From Streptomyces sp. NL15-2K (GTDB taxonomy: Bacteria > Actinomycetota > Actinomycetes > Streptomycetales > Streptomycetaceae): a stretch of DNA of 64,000 nucleotides. The stretch spans positions 62,001-126,000 of the forward strand of contig NZ_CP130630.1 of assembly GCF_030551255.1 (NCBI RefSeq), written 5' to 3'. The translations under genes were made by a program, and so were the position numbers. Within the stretch, counting starts at the first letter, position 1, and each line of letters begins with the position of its first letter. The notes below the pieces were generated by a model. The model did no database searches. It was not told where the DNA came from and was given only the letters and a program-made list of their open reading frames with translations. This document shows, in pieces, positions 55,758 to 63,877 of this stretch.

Positions 55758-56145
55758 GCCGTGATGATCCAAATCCGCCCGGAGACCGAGGAACGAGGTC
55801 GGGCCCCGGCAGGACGCCCGTCCCTGCCTCAGGTCAATAGTTTTCCAGCTCCTGACACCATATCGGCAAAGGACGCCCAAAAAAGCCAGCTTGACCAGCA
55901 GCAATGGCCGCCCTCGACAGCGCCACTAGATACCTTGCGTTTCTTACGGCAAGCGGGTTACGCTGACCGCGGTCGCTCGATGTTGATTTTCATGGCGGCC
56001 TATTTTACGCACAGAGGACCATTAAATCAGTGCGGCAGTGACCGTTTCCTTTGTCTTCGGATTCATCGGACTTCGTCCGTTCTGAGTGGTTCACCGTCAC
56101 TCATGAAGATGGATTCAAAGAGAACATCACGGTACGGGGGCGAGC
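55758..56145. promoter_or_regulatory. LAL regulator upstream region
   Basis: 388 bp without a gene I can support. It is notably less GC-rich than the surroundings between about 55840 and 56130, as expected for a long promoter region. It contains one copy of the TetR operator (55926-55946, listed separately). Confidence 0.55.
55926..55946. promoter_or_regulatory. TetR operator candidate O3 (LAL regulator)
   Basis: CTAGATAC, five bases, GTTTCTTA. It matches the operator arms at the exporter and at tetR with two base changes. It lies 200 bp before the LAL start codon, so the repressor may also hold back the pathway activator. Confidence 0.65.
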
Positions 56146-58881
56146 ATGAGGCAGCTGGCCAGACGGGAAAGCGAACTGAACGAGCTCCAGGACGCCTTGG
56201 ACGAGGCAGCGGCGGGCTGGGGGCAGCTGGTGGTGGTGAGCGGCCCGGTGGGCATCGGGAAGACCGCCCTGCTTCACGCGTTCGGCGACGAGGCGGCGAA
56301 GGGCGGTGCTCGTGTGCTCCGCGCCTGTGTGCTCGACAAGGCGCGCACTTCGCACTCAGTGCTCGAACATCTTCCTGGCGACGTGGCATCCCCCTTCGCC
56401 GATGACGGTTCACGACCCGTGGACCGCTTCGCCTCCGAACTGCTCGACTTCAGCGCGTCGGCACCCATCGTGCTCCTCATCGACGATCTGGACGACGTCG
56501 ACGTCGAATCACCGGGCTGCCTCGGCGGGCTGCTGGCGAGGATCTGGTCCGCGCGCATACTCGTGGTGGCCAGCGAGGCCACCGGGGCAGCGGAAGGGAC
56601 GGGCATCCGGTGGACCAACGTCGTCCACCCGGCCCCATGCCGATTCCTTCCGCTCGGACCGCTGACGCCGGCCGCCGTGTCCGAGATGCTGGCCGAGAGT
56701 TCGGGCTTCCTGCCCACCACGCGCATCGCCGAGCGCTGCCTGGAGATAACCGGGGGCAGCCCGGCCCTGTTACGCGCGCTGGTCCGGGACATGAACGCCG
56801 GTCCCTACACGGCCGGGACGGAACCACTGGTCGGCGGCCACTTCTCCCGGGTGGTGGTCTCCTGTCTGCATCGCTGCGCGCCGGACGTAGCGCACATCGC
56901 ACGGGCCGTCGCCGTTCTCGGCGACGACGCCTCCCCGCCGATCGTCGCCATGCTCGCCCGTCGGAACCAGGACGCCGTGAACCGTGCGGTCGCCGTACTC
57001 ACCGACATGGGACTTCTGAGCAACGGCCGGTTCCGGCACGCGGGCGCACGGGCGGCCGTGCTCAACGACATGACCGACGAGGAACGGTCCACGCTGCACG
57101 GACGGGCCGCTCGCCTGCTGTACGACGAGGGGGCGTCTGCCACCGTGGTGGCCGGCCACCTCGCGGCCACCCACCAGATCGAGGGCGCCTGGAGTGTTTC
57201 GGCCCTGGCCGAGTCCGCGCAGCATGCCCTGGAGGGAGGGGACGTCACGCTCGCGACCAGCTGCCTTCGGCTGGCACGGGAGGCGTGCTCGGGCAAAGCG
57301 GAGTGTGCGCGACTGACTGCCGCCCTGATGCGGGTCCAGTGGTGGGTCAACCCGGCCGCGGCCCGTCGTCATCTGTCGGGTCTGCTGGAGGAACTGTGGG
57401 CCGGCTACCTCGAACCACGGGACGCCCTCACCGTTTTCGGCGGCCTCTTCTGGACCGGCCAGGTGGCCGAGGCGGAACGGGCCCTGGAGCTGCTCTCGGC
57501 GGGCGGAACGCCGCCGCAGGACCATGCGTGGCTGTCCGCCTGGTTCTCCGCCTGGTACCCGAGGCACGCGCCGGCCCTTTCGACCGCATCGCAGCAGGGC
57601 ACGGTCTCGTCGTCGCTGATGGGGCACCTGTGGCAGCGGCGGACGACGGAGGGTGCCCTGGCGGGCATGGACGACTTTCTGAGTGGCTCCACCGCGGACG
57701 ATGTGGCCCTGCGGGAGGTGGTGACGGCGTTCACCGCGCTCGTCCACAGCGATCCGGCGGACGACGTGGTGGCACGATGCTACGCACTCGAGCCGCAGGT
57801 CGACGGTGACGCACCCGTCGCAGCGCAGGCGCTTTACCAGGCCTGCCGGGCGCTGGTGGCGCTACGCACCGGGGACACCGAGGAGGCTCTGGCACACGCG
57901 GAGGCCGCGCTGGGCCTGATGCCTGCGGAGAGTTGGGGCGTGGCGCTCGCGGTGCCCCTGGCCTGCGCGGTGACCGCGACGACCGTGATGGGACGCTACG
58001 AGGAGGGAGCGAATCACTTGGCCCGCGCTCTGCCCGAGGCGGCCTTCGACACCCCTTTCGGGCTGCTGTATCTCCAGGCGCGCGGGCAGTTCTATCTGGC
58101 GACCGGGCGACCGCGCAACGGGCTGAGCGACCTGGAAGAGTGCGAGCAACGCCTGGCGACCTGGAGGGTTGCCCTGCCTGGACTGGCCACATGGCGGTCG
58201 CAGGCGGCACAGGCCCTGGTCGAACTCGGCGAGGTGCGCAAGGCCCGTCGGATGGTGGATCTCCAGCTGTCCACCCTGTCCAGGGAACAGGTTCGACTGC
58301 GGGGAACGACGTTGCGGATCCGGGCGGCGACGGAGCCGCCGGACCGTCGCACACCGTTGTTGAGCAAGGCGATCGGCCTGCTCCAGCAGAGCGGGGATCG
58401 GCTCGAACTCGCGCGGGCCTTCGCGGACCTGGCGCGAACGCACACCGTCCTGGGCGAACAGGCACTGGCCCGGACAGCCGCACAAAGGTGCGCCGTCCTG
58501 GCGGAGCAGTGCGCGGCCCAGCCGTTGCTGGAGCGGATGATCCGCGCCTTCCCGGAACTACGGGCCGAAGAGGCGATCTCCCCCAATAACCCGGACGCCC
58601 CGATCCTCAGCACCTCTGAACGCAAGGTCGCAGTGCTCGCCTCGCAGGGCCACACCAACCGCCAGATCGCGAAGAAGCTACACGTCACCGTCAGCACGGT
58701 GGAGCAGCACCTCACCCGGGTGTACCGGAAACTGCAGATCCGCCGACGCTCCGAACTGACCCTGCGGCTGGCCCTCGGCGAGATGGGGCATGCCGGTCCG
58801 CGAGGTCTGCTGCCGAGTACGGCGCCGTTGTGGTGCGGCCGCACGGCCCGCGACCCCGACAGATGTCTCGAGCTCGGATGA
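56146..58881 (+). CDS. LAL-family (LuxR, ATP-binding) regulator with a TTA codon
   Basis: 911-residue large LuxR-type activator. Walker A GPVGIGKT is at 33-40 and Walker B VLLIDDLDD at 109-117. A long helical middle region follows, and the C-terminal LuxR helix-turn-helix begins near 825 (SERKVAVLASQGHTNRQIAK, then VSTVEQHLTRVYRKL). Leu209 is encoded by TTA (56770-56772), so translation should depend on the bldA tRNA and be delayed to late growth. GGGGGCGAG precedes the ATG. As the only TTA I noticed in a cluster gene, it makes this regulator the likely developmental switch. A copy of the TetR operator lies 200 bp upstream. Confidence 0.95.
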   Translation: MRQLARRESELNELQDALDEAAAGWGQLVVVSGPVGIGKTALLHAFGDEAAKGGARVLRACVLDKARTSHSVLEHLPGDVASPFADDGSRPVDRFASELLDFSASAPIVLLIDDLDDVDVESPGCLGGLLARIWSARILVVASEATGAAEGTGIRWTNVVHPAPCRFLPLGPLTPAAVSEMLAESSGFLPTTRIAERCLEITGGSPALLRALVRDMNAGPYTAGTEPLVGGHFSRVVVSCLHRCAPDVAHIARAVAVLGDDASPPIVAMLARRNQDAVNRAVAVLTDMGLLSNGRFRHAGARAAVLNDMTDEERSTLHGRAARLLYDEGASATVVAGHLAATHQIEGAWSVSALAESAQHALEGGDVTLATSCLRLAREACSGKAECARLTAALMRVQWWVNPAAARRHLSGLLEELWAGYLEPRDALTVFGGLFWTGQVAEAERALELLSAGGTPPQDHAWLSAWFSAWYPRHAPALSTASQQGTVSSSLMGHLWQRRTTEGALAGMDDFLSGSTADDVALREVVTAFTALVHSDPADDVVARCYALEPQVDGDAPVAAQALYQACRALVALRTGDTEEALAHAEAALGLMPAESWGVALAVPLACAVTATTVMGRYEEGANHLARALPEAAFDTPFGLLYLQARGQFYLATGRPRNGLSDLEECEQRLATWRVALPGLATWRSQAAQALVELGEVRKARRMVDLQLSTLSREQVRLRGTTLRIRAATEPPDRRTPLLSKAIGLLQQSGDRLELARAFADLARTHTVLGEQALARTAAQRCAVLAEQCAAQPLLERMIRAFPELRAEEAISPNNPDAPILSTSERKVAVLASQGHTNRQIAKKLHVTVSTVEQHLTRVYRKLQIRRRSELTLRLALGEMGHAGPRGLLPSTAPLWCGRTARDPDRCLELG

Positions 58882-58946
58882 GTCCCGCCTTGCCCCTCGT
58901 TCCACTCCCGACGCGAGGGCGACCCGCTCGGTTCCCGGCCGTTGTC

Positions 58947-59339
58947 TCAGATCAAGGTGACGTAGATACGCAACTCATAGTCATGCTGATCGAGCGCGAT
59001 GTCGCCGTGCTGGTGGAACGAGATGTCCTGGATGAACGTCTCGCTGTCGTTCTCCGCCATCCACCGGGCGGCGGCGTCGAGGACGTCCACCTCCCGCCGG
59101 CCGATAATGTGGACCACGGCCGAGTTCTCGGCCTGGCCCTCGTTCTCATAGACGCGCACGACGACATGCGTCGGGGATGGGCTGCCTGACTCGGCCTCGT
59201 CTATGCCACCGGCCTGGAAAGAGACATTCACCGTGTTCCTCTCAGGGCTGACATTCACCGAGACCCTTGGCAGCCCGGCAGACCCAGCGGGCTCCTGGGT
59301 CCCGTCCACAGCTTCGTTCTCCACGAGGTAACCCCTCAC
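58947..59339 (-). CDS. conserved-looking small protein of unknown function
   Basis: Up to 130 residues, acidic, with no signal peptide or membrane segment. The C-terminal two thirds look folded: THVVVRVYENEGQAENSAVV, then EVDVLDAAARWMAEN, then HQHGDIALDQHDYELRIYVT. The mix suggests a small alpha/beta domain. The N terminus is low-complexity and the start is unsure: the GTG at 59339 has no strong ribosome-binding site and several later GTGs are in frame. It is convergent with the LAL gene and divergent from tetR, so the shared 184-bp gap with the TetR operator may control it too. I do not recognise the family. Confidence 0.6.
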   Translation of the reverse strand: MRGYLVENEAVDGTQEPAGSAGLPRVSVNVSPERNTVNVSFQAGGIDEAESGSPSPTHVVVRVYENEGQAENSAVVHIIGRREVDVLDAAARWMAENDSETFIQDISFHQHGDIALDQHDYELRIYVTLI

Positions 59340-59449
59340 CCTCAGGTGCGAGCCGATGTCGACGTTGCGGGTCGCGTAGCCTCGGACACATGCGTGGCCC
59401 CGCCTCCGGGCCGCTCCCCTCGGGTCGGCTCTTCAAGCCTCGCCGACTA

Positions 59450-59470
59450 TTAGATACTCTACGTTTCTAA
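59450..59470. promoter_or_regulatory. TetR operator candidate O4 (autoregulation)
   Basis: Best copy of the set: TTAGATAC, five bases, GTTTCTAA, an inverted repeat with one mismatch between arms. It lies 53 bp before the tetR ATG and between tetR and the divergent unknown gene. Confidence 0.8.
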
Positions 59471-59523
59471 AGCAGGCTTGGCAAGACGGCAGAGTCATAC
59501 GCATTGTTGCTGAAGGAGCACAC

Positions 59524-60144
59524 ATGGCAACGGCGAGCAGAGATGTGAGCGGGAGCCCGACCACCGCCTCCGGTCGGCCGAAGGCATCCCGTCGGCGTGG
59601 CGCGGCACTAGAGGCGGCCATCCTCAAGGCCGCCTGGGACGAGGTGAATGCCGTGGGCATGGCCGGGCTGACCATGGACGGCATCGCGGAGCGAGCGGGC
59701 ACCAGCAAGGCCGTGCTCTACCGACGGTGGCCGAACAGGGTGGCCCTGGTCATCGCCGCCATCCGGCGGGAGGGATCGTTCGCCGACGAGGTGCCGGACA
59801 GCGGCTCGCTCCGCGAGGACGTACTCCTGCTCCTGCGCAGAATGTCCAAGCGCTTCGCGGGCGCAGAGCGCGAAATCGTCCTGGGCCTGCTCGCCGAGTA
59901 CTTCCGCAGTCCGGAAGTGGCGGGCTATCTGCGGGGGCAGTTCTTCGGCGCGGAGACCATGATGTCCATCCTGGAACGTGCCGACGGGCGCGGTGAAGTT
60001 CAACTCAACCGCATCACGTCCCGCGTGGCCTCACTGCCGGTCGATCTGGTACGCCACGAACTCTTCCGTACGCAGGCGCCCGTACCTGAGGAGACGCTGG
60101 AGGAGATCGTCGACGGGGTCTTCCTCCCACTCCTCCACCCGTGA
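59524..60144 (+). CDS. TetR-family repressor
   Basis: 206-residue TetR-type repressor. The N-terminal helix-turn-helix is GLTMDGIAERAGTSKAVLYRRW (written here as the helix pair GLTMDGIAER and AGTSKAVLYRRW, about 45-66). The C-terminal helical part is the ligand-binding and dimer domain. GAAGGAG precedes the ATG. A 21-bp operator lies just upstream, and the same operator occurs twice before the exporter and once before the LAL gene. It probably senses the tetramate product or a late intermediate and releases the exporter and the activator together. Confidence 0.93.
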   Translation: MATASRDVSGSPTTASGRPKASRRRGAALEAAILKAAWDEVNAVGMAGLTMDGIAERAGTSKAVLYRRWPNRVALVIAAIRREGSFADEVPDSGSLREDVLLLLRRMSKRFAGAEREIVLGLLAEYFRSPEVAGYLRGQFFGAETMMSILERADGRGEVQLNRITSRVASLPVDLVRHELFRTQAPVPEETLEEIVDGVFLPLLHP

Positions 60145-60169
60145 ACGCGCAGACACCTCCTGACCTGCG

Positions 60170-60388
60170 CGGTCCAGGGTGTACCGCCCCCACGTAACCT
60201 CGGGCGGCAAGGCCTTGCTCGCGGCACCGCCGACGGACCGGCTCCGGGCCCTCAACCCCAACGGGCTCCCCGGGGACAGGGACAGGGCCAAGGCTCCGGA
60301 GGACGGTGAGCGCCTGCTGACCGAACCGGTGTTCCGCCGCCACGGCTACGCCTGCCTGGCTAGGTGTGCTGTTCCGGGACGTTGGTGA
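60170..60388 (+). pseudogene. IclR-family regulator fragment
   Basis: About 65 codons match the middle of an IclR effector-binding domain: HVTSGGKALLA, then DRLRAL, LPGD, and RRHGYACLA. Both the N-terminal helix-turn-helix and the C-terminal half are missing. It ends where the IS481-like remnant begins, so an insertion or deletion there probably broke it. Confidence 0.6.
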
Positions 60389-60540
60389 CAGGCGACACGC
60401 CTTGAGTGGTCCTTAAAAGGGGGCCTCTGGGTTCGGTGTGGATTGCGAGATCTACAACCGGCAGCCAGGAGGCCCTCGTTGTCCCACCGCAATGCCCCGC
60501 TGAATCCGACCGGCACGGCTCATCACACCCTGACCTCCCA
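60361..60540 (+). mobile_element. IS481-like element remnant (left end)
   Basis: From about 60479 the reading LSHRNAPLNPTGTA resembles the N terminus of IS481-family transposases, preceded by a GC-poorer leader and a ribosome-binding-like AGGAGG. The reading decays after about 20 codons. The stretch near 60370 (TTCCGGGACGTTGGTGAC) may be the terminal repeat, but no right end was found. Confidence 0.42.
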
Positions 60541-60604
60541 GGCCACCGACGTGGCCATCGACACCTCCTGCTCAGCAGTGACGACAAGGATCGTCATCCA
60601 GACG

Positions 60605-60926
60605 GCCACTACGCCCTCGCTATCGCCGGATGATCTGCTGCTGCGACACCGAGCTGCCTTCCGCAGCCACGGTGTTATCTTCCGCAGGGCCGCGCACGAA
60701 TGGAACAAGAACCGGCCCGAAGGCACGGAGAAGCACACGTGCGGTCCGGCGAGGCTCGTGACCGAGGCCCGGAAGATAACCCGACGTCGCCAGGCACTTG
60801 TCCCACATCCAGTGGCAGCATTCCCACTGCGGTCAGGAGCGCCTGCTCGGTGCCAGCGGACACGGGAACACGGTAGGTGTACCGGGGTGGCCGGCCGTTC
60901 CCACTCGTCTTCGCTTCTGCCGTCAT
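60605..60926 (-). pseudogene. TnpB (IS200/IS605-type) N-terminal fragment, rearranged
   Basis: Minus strand begins MTAEAKTSGNG then RYTYRVPVSAGTEQALL, the usual TnpB start in Streptomyces. A one-base loss near 60825 shifts the frame to WECCHWMWDKCLATS. The next expected segment (NKNRPEGTEKHTCGPARL and VTEARKIT) is instead found on the plus strand at about 60700-60783. The minus strand then resumes with PWLR and, after another shift, GSSVSQQQIIR and a stop. So the middle was inverted in place, and frameshifts and truncation also inactivate it. The catalytic RuvC part is absent. Confidence 0.7.
60674..60780. repeat. inverted repeat flanking the inversion in the TnpB remnant
   Basis: GTTATCTTCCG at 60674-60684 and its exact reverse complement at 60770-60780 enclose 85 bp. 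These 11-bp arms are the natural cross-over points for the inversion inferred from the protein reading. Confidence 0.75.
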
Positions 60927-61212
60927 GATCAGCAACTTATCTGGTAGGTATGGCAGTTGAGAGAGCCCTGCAGGCCGTGGCCTGCCTCACCACTGTGCGG
61001 TGCTGGACGCCGGATCGCCCTGACGGCGATCCGGCTGTTCCTGCCCTGCGCCGCAGGAGTCCGAGTCCTCCCCGGCGGCGCACCGAGCGGCCATCTGCGA
61101 GGCGACCGGCATCCCCTCGCGCCAACGTGGCTGTGATGTTGTTCAGCGGCACTTCGAGGCGTCCTCGAGCGGACCCCAGCGTCTGTGATCTCGGTTGTGG
61201 CAAGATCGGCTG
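60927..61212. other. intergenic, no gene recognised
   Basis: 286 bp between the TnpB remnant and the acetyltransferase gene. It contains short GC-rich inverted repeats (for example CGGATCGCC and GGCGATCCG near 61012-61033) but no reading frame with recognisable similarity. Confidence 0.5.
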
Positions 61213-61956
61213 ATGGCTGTTGATCCGTTGCTGAAGCAGGCCCAGGGCGTATGGGAAACGCTGGCTGCTGTGCCGGTTTCGTTTCCCCAGGGCGGGGGCC
61301 TGAACGTAGTCACGTCGCCCTCCTCGCAGTTGGCTCCGCCGTCGTGGGCAGGGATTGTGGTGCTGGGTGACTCGGCGATCGTCACGGCGCCGACCGACAG
61401 GGCTGCGCAGGTTCTGCATCGGGTCCTGGCCAGGATGCCGACCAGCTCGCTGACATCTCCTGAAGCTGTTCACGCCGTATTGCCTGCGAATGAGGTGCTG
61501 GGTCCGGCGGTTCTGGGATACGTATCACGTGACGGCTTCCGCCTGGTGCCGGCTGACCGTTCCGTTGAACGGCTTGCCCCCGGACATCAGGACCTGATGA
61601 CGTTGGTGAGGTCGGCGCCGCCCGGGGACGCCGGCGAGAGCGGGATGGACGAGATCACCTCTGCTGCGTTCGTCGTGCGAAAGGGCGCGGACGTGGCAGC
61701 CGCAGCGGGGTTTCAAGCCTGGCCCGCGGCAACCGCCCATCTCTGTGTGCTCACCGCTCCAGGGGAAAGAGGTCGCGGGTTGGCGCGGCAGGTCGCTTCC
61801 GCAGCGGTGGCGCAGGCACTCGCCGAGGGTTTGCTTCCGCAGTGGCGTGCTCGCCCGATGGCCTCCCGTAAAGTCGCAAGGGCACTCGGGTTTCGCGAGT
61901 TGGGAAGCCAGCTCAGCCTCCGCTTGAACCAGGCGGAGCTTCACTTGGAAGGCTGA
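61213..61956 (+). CDS. GNAT-family N-acetyltransferase
   Basis: 247-residue protein whose C-terminal half is a GNAT domain. The acetyl-CoA pyrophosphate loop is ERGRGLARQV (about 188-197), preceded by strand HLCVLTAP and followed by SRKVARALGFREL, the typical final helix and strand. The N-terminal half is of unknown role. Substrate cannot be told. It lies beyond the transposon remnants, so it is probably not part of the antibiotic cluster. The ATG was chosen over a GTG 18 bp upstream because it fits the protein start better; no clear ribosome-binding site supports either. Confidence 0.8.
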   Translation: MAVDPLLKQAQGVWETLAAVPVSFPQGGGLNVVTSPSSQLAPPSWAGIVVLGDSAIVTAPTDRAAQVLHRVLARMPTSSLTSPEAVHAVLPANEVLGPAVLGYVSRDGFRLVPADRSVERLAPGHQDLMTLVRSAPPGDAGESGMDEITSAAFVVRKGADVAAAAGFQAWPAATAHLCVLTAPGERGRGLARQVASAAVAQALAEGLLPQWRARPMASRKVARALGFRELGSQLSLRLNQAELHLEG

Positions 61957-62219
61957 CCAAGGCGAGTCACCCTGCAGCTGCATTCTTCTCGGCTTTGGGG
62001 CGAGCCATCCGCAGGCATCGTCCGCCAGGAGATCCCGTCCGCGACCAGGTAGCGGATCGCGTCCAGCATCCGGCGGTGGCAGTAGTCCTCGGGCTGCCCG
62101 CCCCGTCCCTGAAGCCAGGCCCGCAGCGGCGACAAAGGCCGAAGGGCCGCCGCTTCGCATCCGTGATGCCCGACGGATGCCGCGCACCCGATCGAGATGG
62201 CCGGCCGCCTTCCCGTCAC
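61941..62219 (-). pseudogene. IS5-family transposase N-terminal fragment
   Basis: The minus-strand reading contains AWLQGRGGQPEDYCHRRM, then LDAIRYLVADGISWRTMPAD, the N-terminal helical domain of IS5-type transposases. It then runs into unrelated sequence (SPQSREEC) where the family has PPWxxVY, and the whole DDE domain is missing. The upstream start is also damaged. Confidence 0.72.
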
Positions 62220-62369
62220 AACGTATGGCTTTGTAACCGAGGGAGGGAGTCGTTTCGACGTGACTGTGGGGAGTCACCTTCTGACCGAGTTTGCGATGTC
62301 GGCTTGTTCTGATGCCAGCCAGGGACTCGCGGTGGGAAGGTGGGGTGTGCTTCTGCCACAGGGGGCTCG

Positions 62370-62714
62370 ATGGGGACCTCTCAGTCGAAGGTTGATCTAT
62401 ACGCCGTGATCACCCGGGAGGGACTGTCCCAGCGGGCGTTGCAGCGCAAGCACGACGTCACCTGGCGGACGGTGCGGCGGGCTTTGGACGGGCAGTGGCC
62501 GGAGGAGCGCAAGAAGGCGCGGCGGCGGGAGTCGCGGCTGGATCCCTGCAAAGCGCTGAAAGCCCTGGTCGGGACGAAGGCCGCCAAGAGATACGACCAC
62601 GCCTATGGCCTGGTCGATCACCGCATGCGAAACCACAGCTTCCTGAAGCTGGCCGATCTGTCGTGGCCGGTACGGCCTGCCCGATGCCACTTCACAGCTG
62701 GTACGGGTCGGTGA
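62370..62714 (+). pseudogene. IS21-like (IstA-type) transposase fragment
   Basis: About 114 codons. The first 60 (KVDLYAVITREGLSQRAL, then HDVTWRTVRRAL and WPEERKK) look like the helix-turn-helix region of IstA-type transposases. From about codon 65 on (KALKALVGTKAAKRYDHAYG) the similarity is lost, so it is truncated or fused. No integrase core is present. Its end overlaps the membrane-protein stop on the other strand. Confidence 0.5.
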
Positions 62715-63243
62715 GGCCGGTCACCGGGACACCGGAACGCCGGGAGATCAGTCTGGCGAGCTCATGTACGTCGCTGTACGTGGTGTTGAACCTCCACACA
62801 GCTTCGTGGCCGGTTACCCGCGCCGCGAACGCCACCTCGTAGGCGAAAGCGCTGCCCGCGGGAAGCGAGCCAATGGCGAACTGCGTCTTCTCACCCTCTA
62901 TCGACCGGATTTCCGACCACGCCACGCTGACCACGCGCCTGCCGGCAGCGTCGACGAAACCGTCCGAGAAGAGGTAGAGCCCACCACGCGTACGTTGAAA
63001 CCAGACATAGCCCCATGTAACGACGACCAGCGGGCCGACCACCACAACGCCGCGGCCCCACGCGTTCTCCGGCCCGTTGGCCAGGAAGTTCATGACGACG
63101 ACGAGGATCACCAGACACGCCGCCGCCCCGCCGAGGCCGGGGCGGCGGCGCACCCGCTGCTTGAACTTGCCAAGGTTATCGCGGGCGGCGCGGGCCAGCA
63201 CGCGGGGCCCTGGCGTGTTGGTTGGCTTGCTCGTCCCGGCCAT
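62692..63243 (-). CDS. small membrane protein of unknown function
   Basis: 183 residues. A basic, proline-rich N terminus is followed by two hydrophobic spans (about 40-58, AAACLVILVVVMNFLA, and about 68-85, VVVVGPLVVVTWGYVWF). The soluble C-terminal part, about 95-170, has the strand pattern of a PH-like domain (GLYLFSDGFVDAAG, VVSVAWSEIRSIEGEKTQ, AVWRFNTTYSDVHELARLI). Such short two-span proteins with a PH-like tail are common in Streptomyces and mostly uncharacterised. The ATG at 63243 was chosen because residues before it look non-coding. Confidence 0.65.
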   Translation of the reverse strand: MAGTSKPTNTPGPRVLARAARDNLGKFKQRVRRRPGLGGAAACLVILVVVMNFLANGPENAWGRGVVVVGPLVVVTWGYVWFQRTRGGLYLFSDGFVDAAGRRVVSVAWSEIRSIEGEKTQFAIGSLPAGSAFAYEVAFAARVTGHEAVWRFNTTYSDVHELARLISRRSGVPVTGLTDPYQL

Positions 63244-63877
63244 CGGGCCATGGTAGCGAGCCAATCGCTCTCGACCGCCAGGCCCGCGCCCGGCACCGCG
63301 ACGAACTGAATGCCGCCGACCGCCGCAACTCCACCCAACGGTCCACGCCGCACACCGGACACACCGTCTTGTCCCCGCGCTGTATCGCCACCACCTGCCT
63401 ACGCACGTGCTGCAGAGCCCGCCACCGCCTCGACCTTCGCCTACCGAACAGAACACCGCTGACGACGACTTCGTCGCCGACAGCAGCACCCCACGCTCCC
63501 GGCAATACCTTCGAACCACCTCACCCGACGCCCCCCAGAATCCAGACCACCGGTTCCCTCCACCAGAGCCCCTGACGGGCTGGCGCAGCGGCACAGTGAC
63601 ATCAATTCGCATCGACATTGATCACGAAAAAGCGCGCCATGTGACTCCCGAACTCACGTCGAAATGACGTCCACTGAAATTGACACAGCCAAACGTACGA
63701 AGGCAATCACCCGACCAGGCGGGCGAGTTGAAGTCACGGGCATGGGCACCTACAACAACGCTGGCACTGGCGCTCCGCAGCCGCAAGACAGGTGCGCGAG
63801 CAGGCCAACTGGGGGATACCGGGACGCTGATGAACCTGGCATGCTGCTGCAATTCTTCGACGGAGAGGATTCAGCAG
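63244..63877. other. intergenic, no gene recognised
   Basis: 634 bp with only short low-quality reading frames on both strands and mixed base composition. GGAGAGG at about 63862 is the ribosome-binding site of the next gene. Nothing else can be supported. Confidence 0.5.

Noticed and set aside
60443..60928. Plus-strand open reading frame of about 160 codons
   Set aside because: Only the inverted TnpB piece (about 60674-60783) has recognisable similarity; the rest is antisense of the TnpB remnant or noise.
63622..63852. Short minus-strand reading frame before the XRE gene
   Set aside because: No ribosome-binding site, composition unlike neighbouring genes and no recognisable domain.
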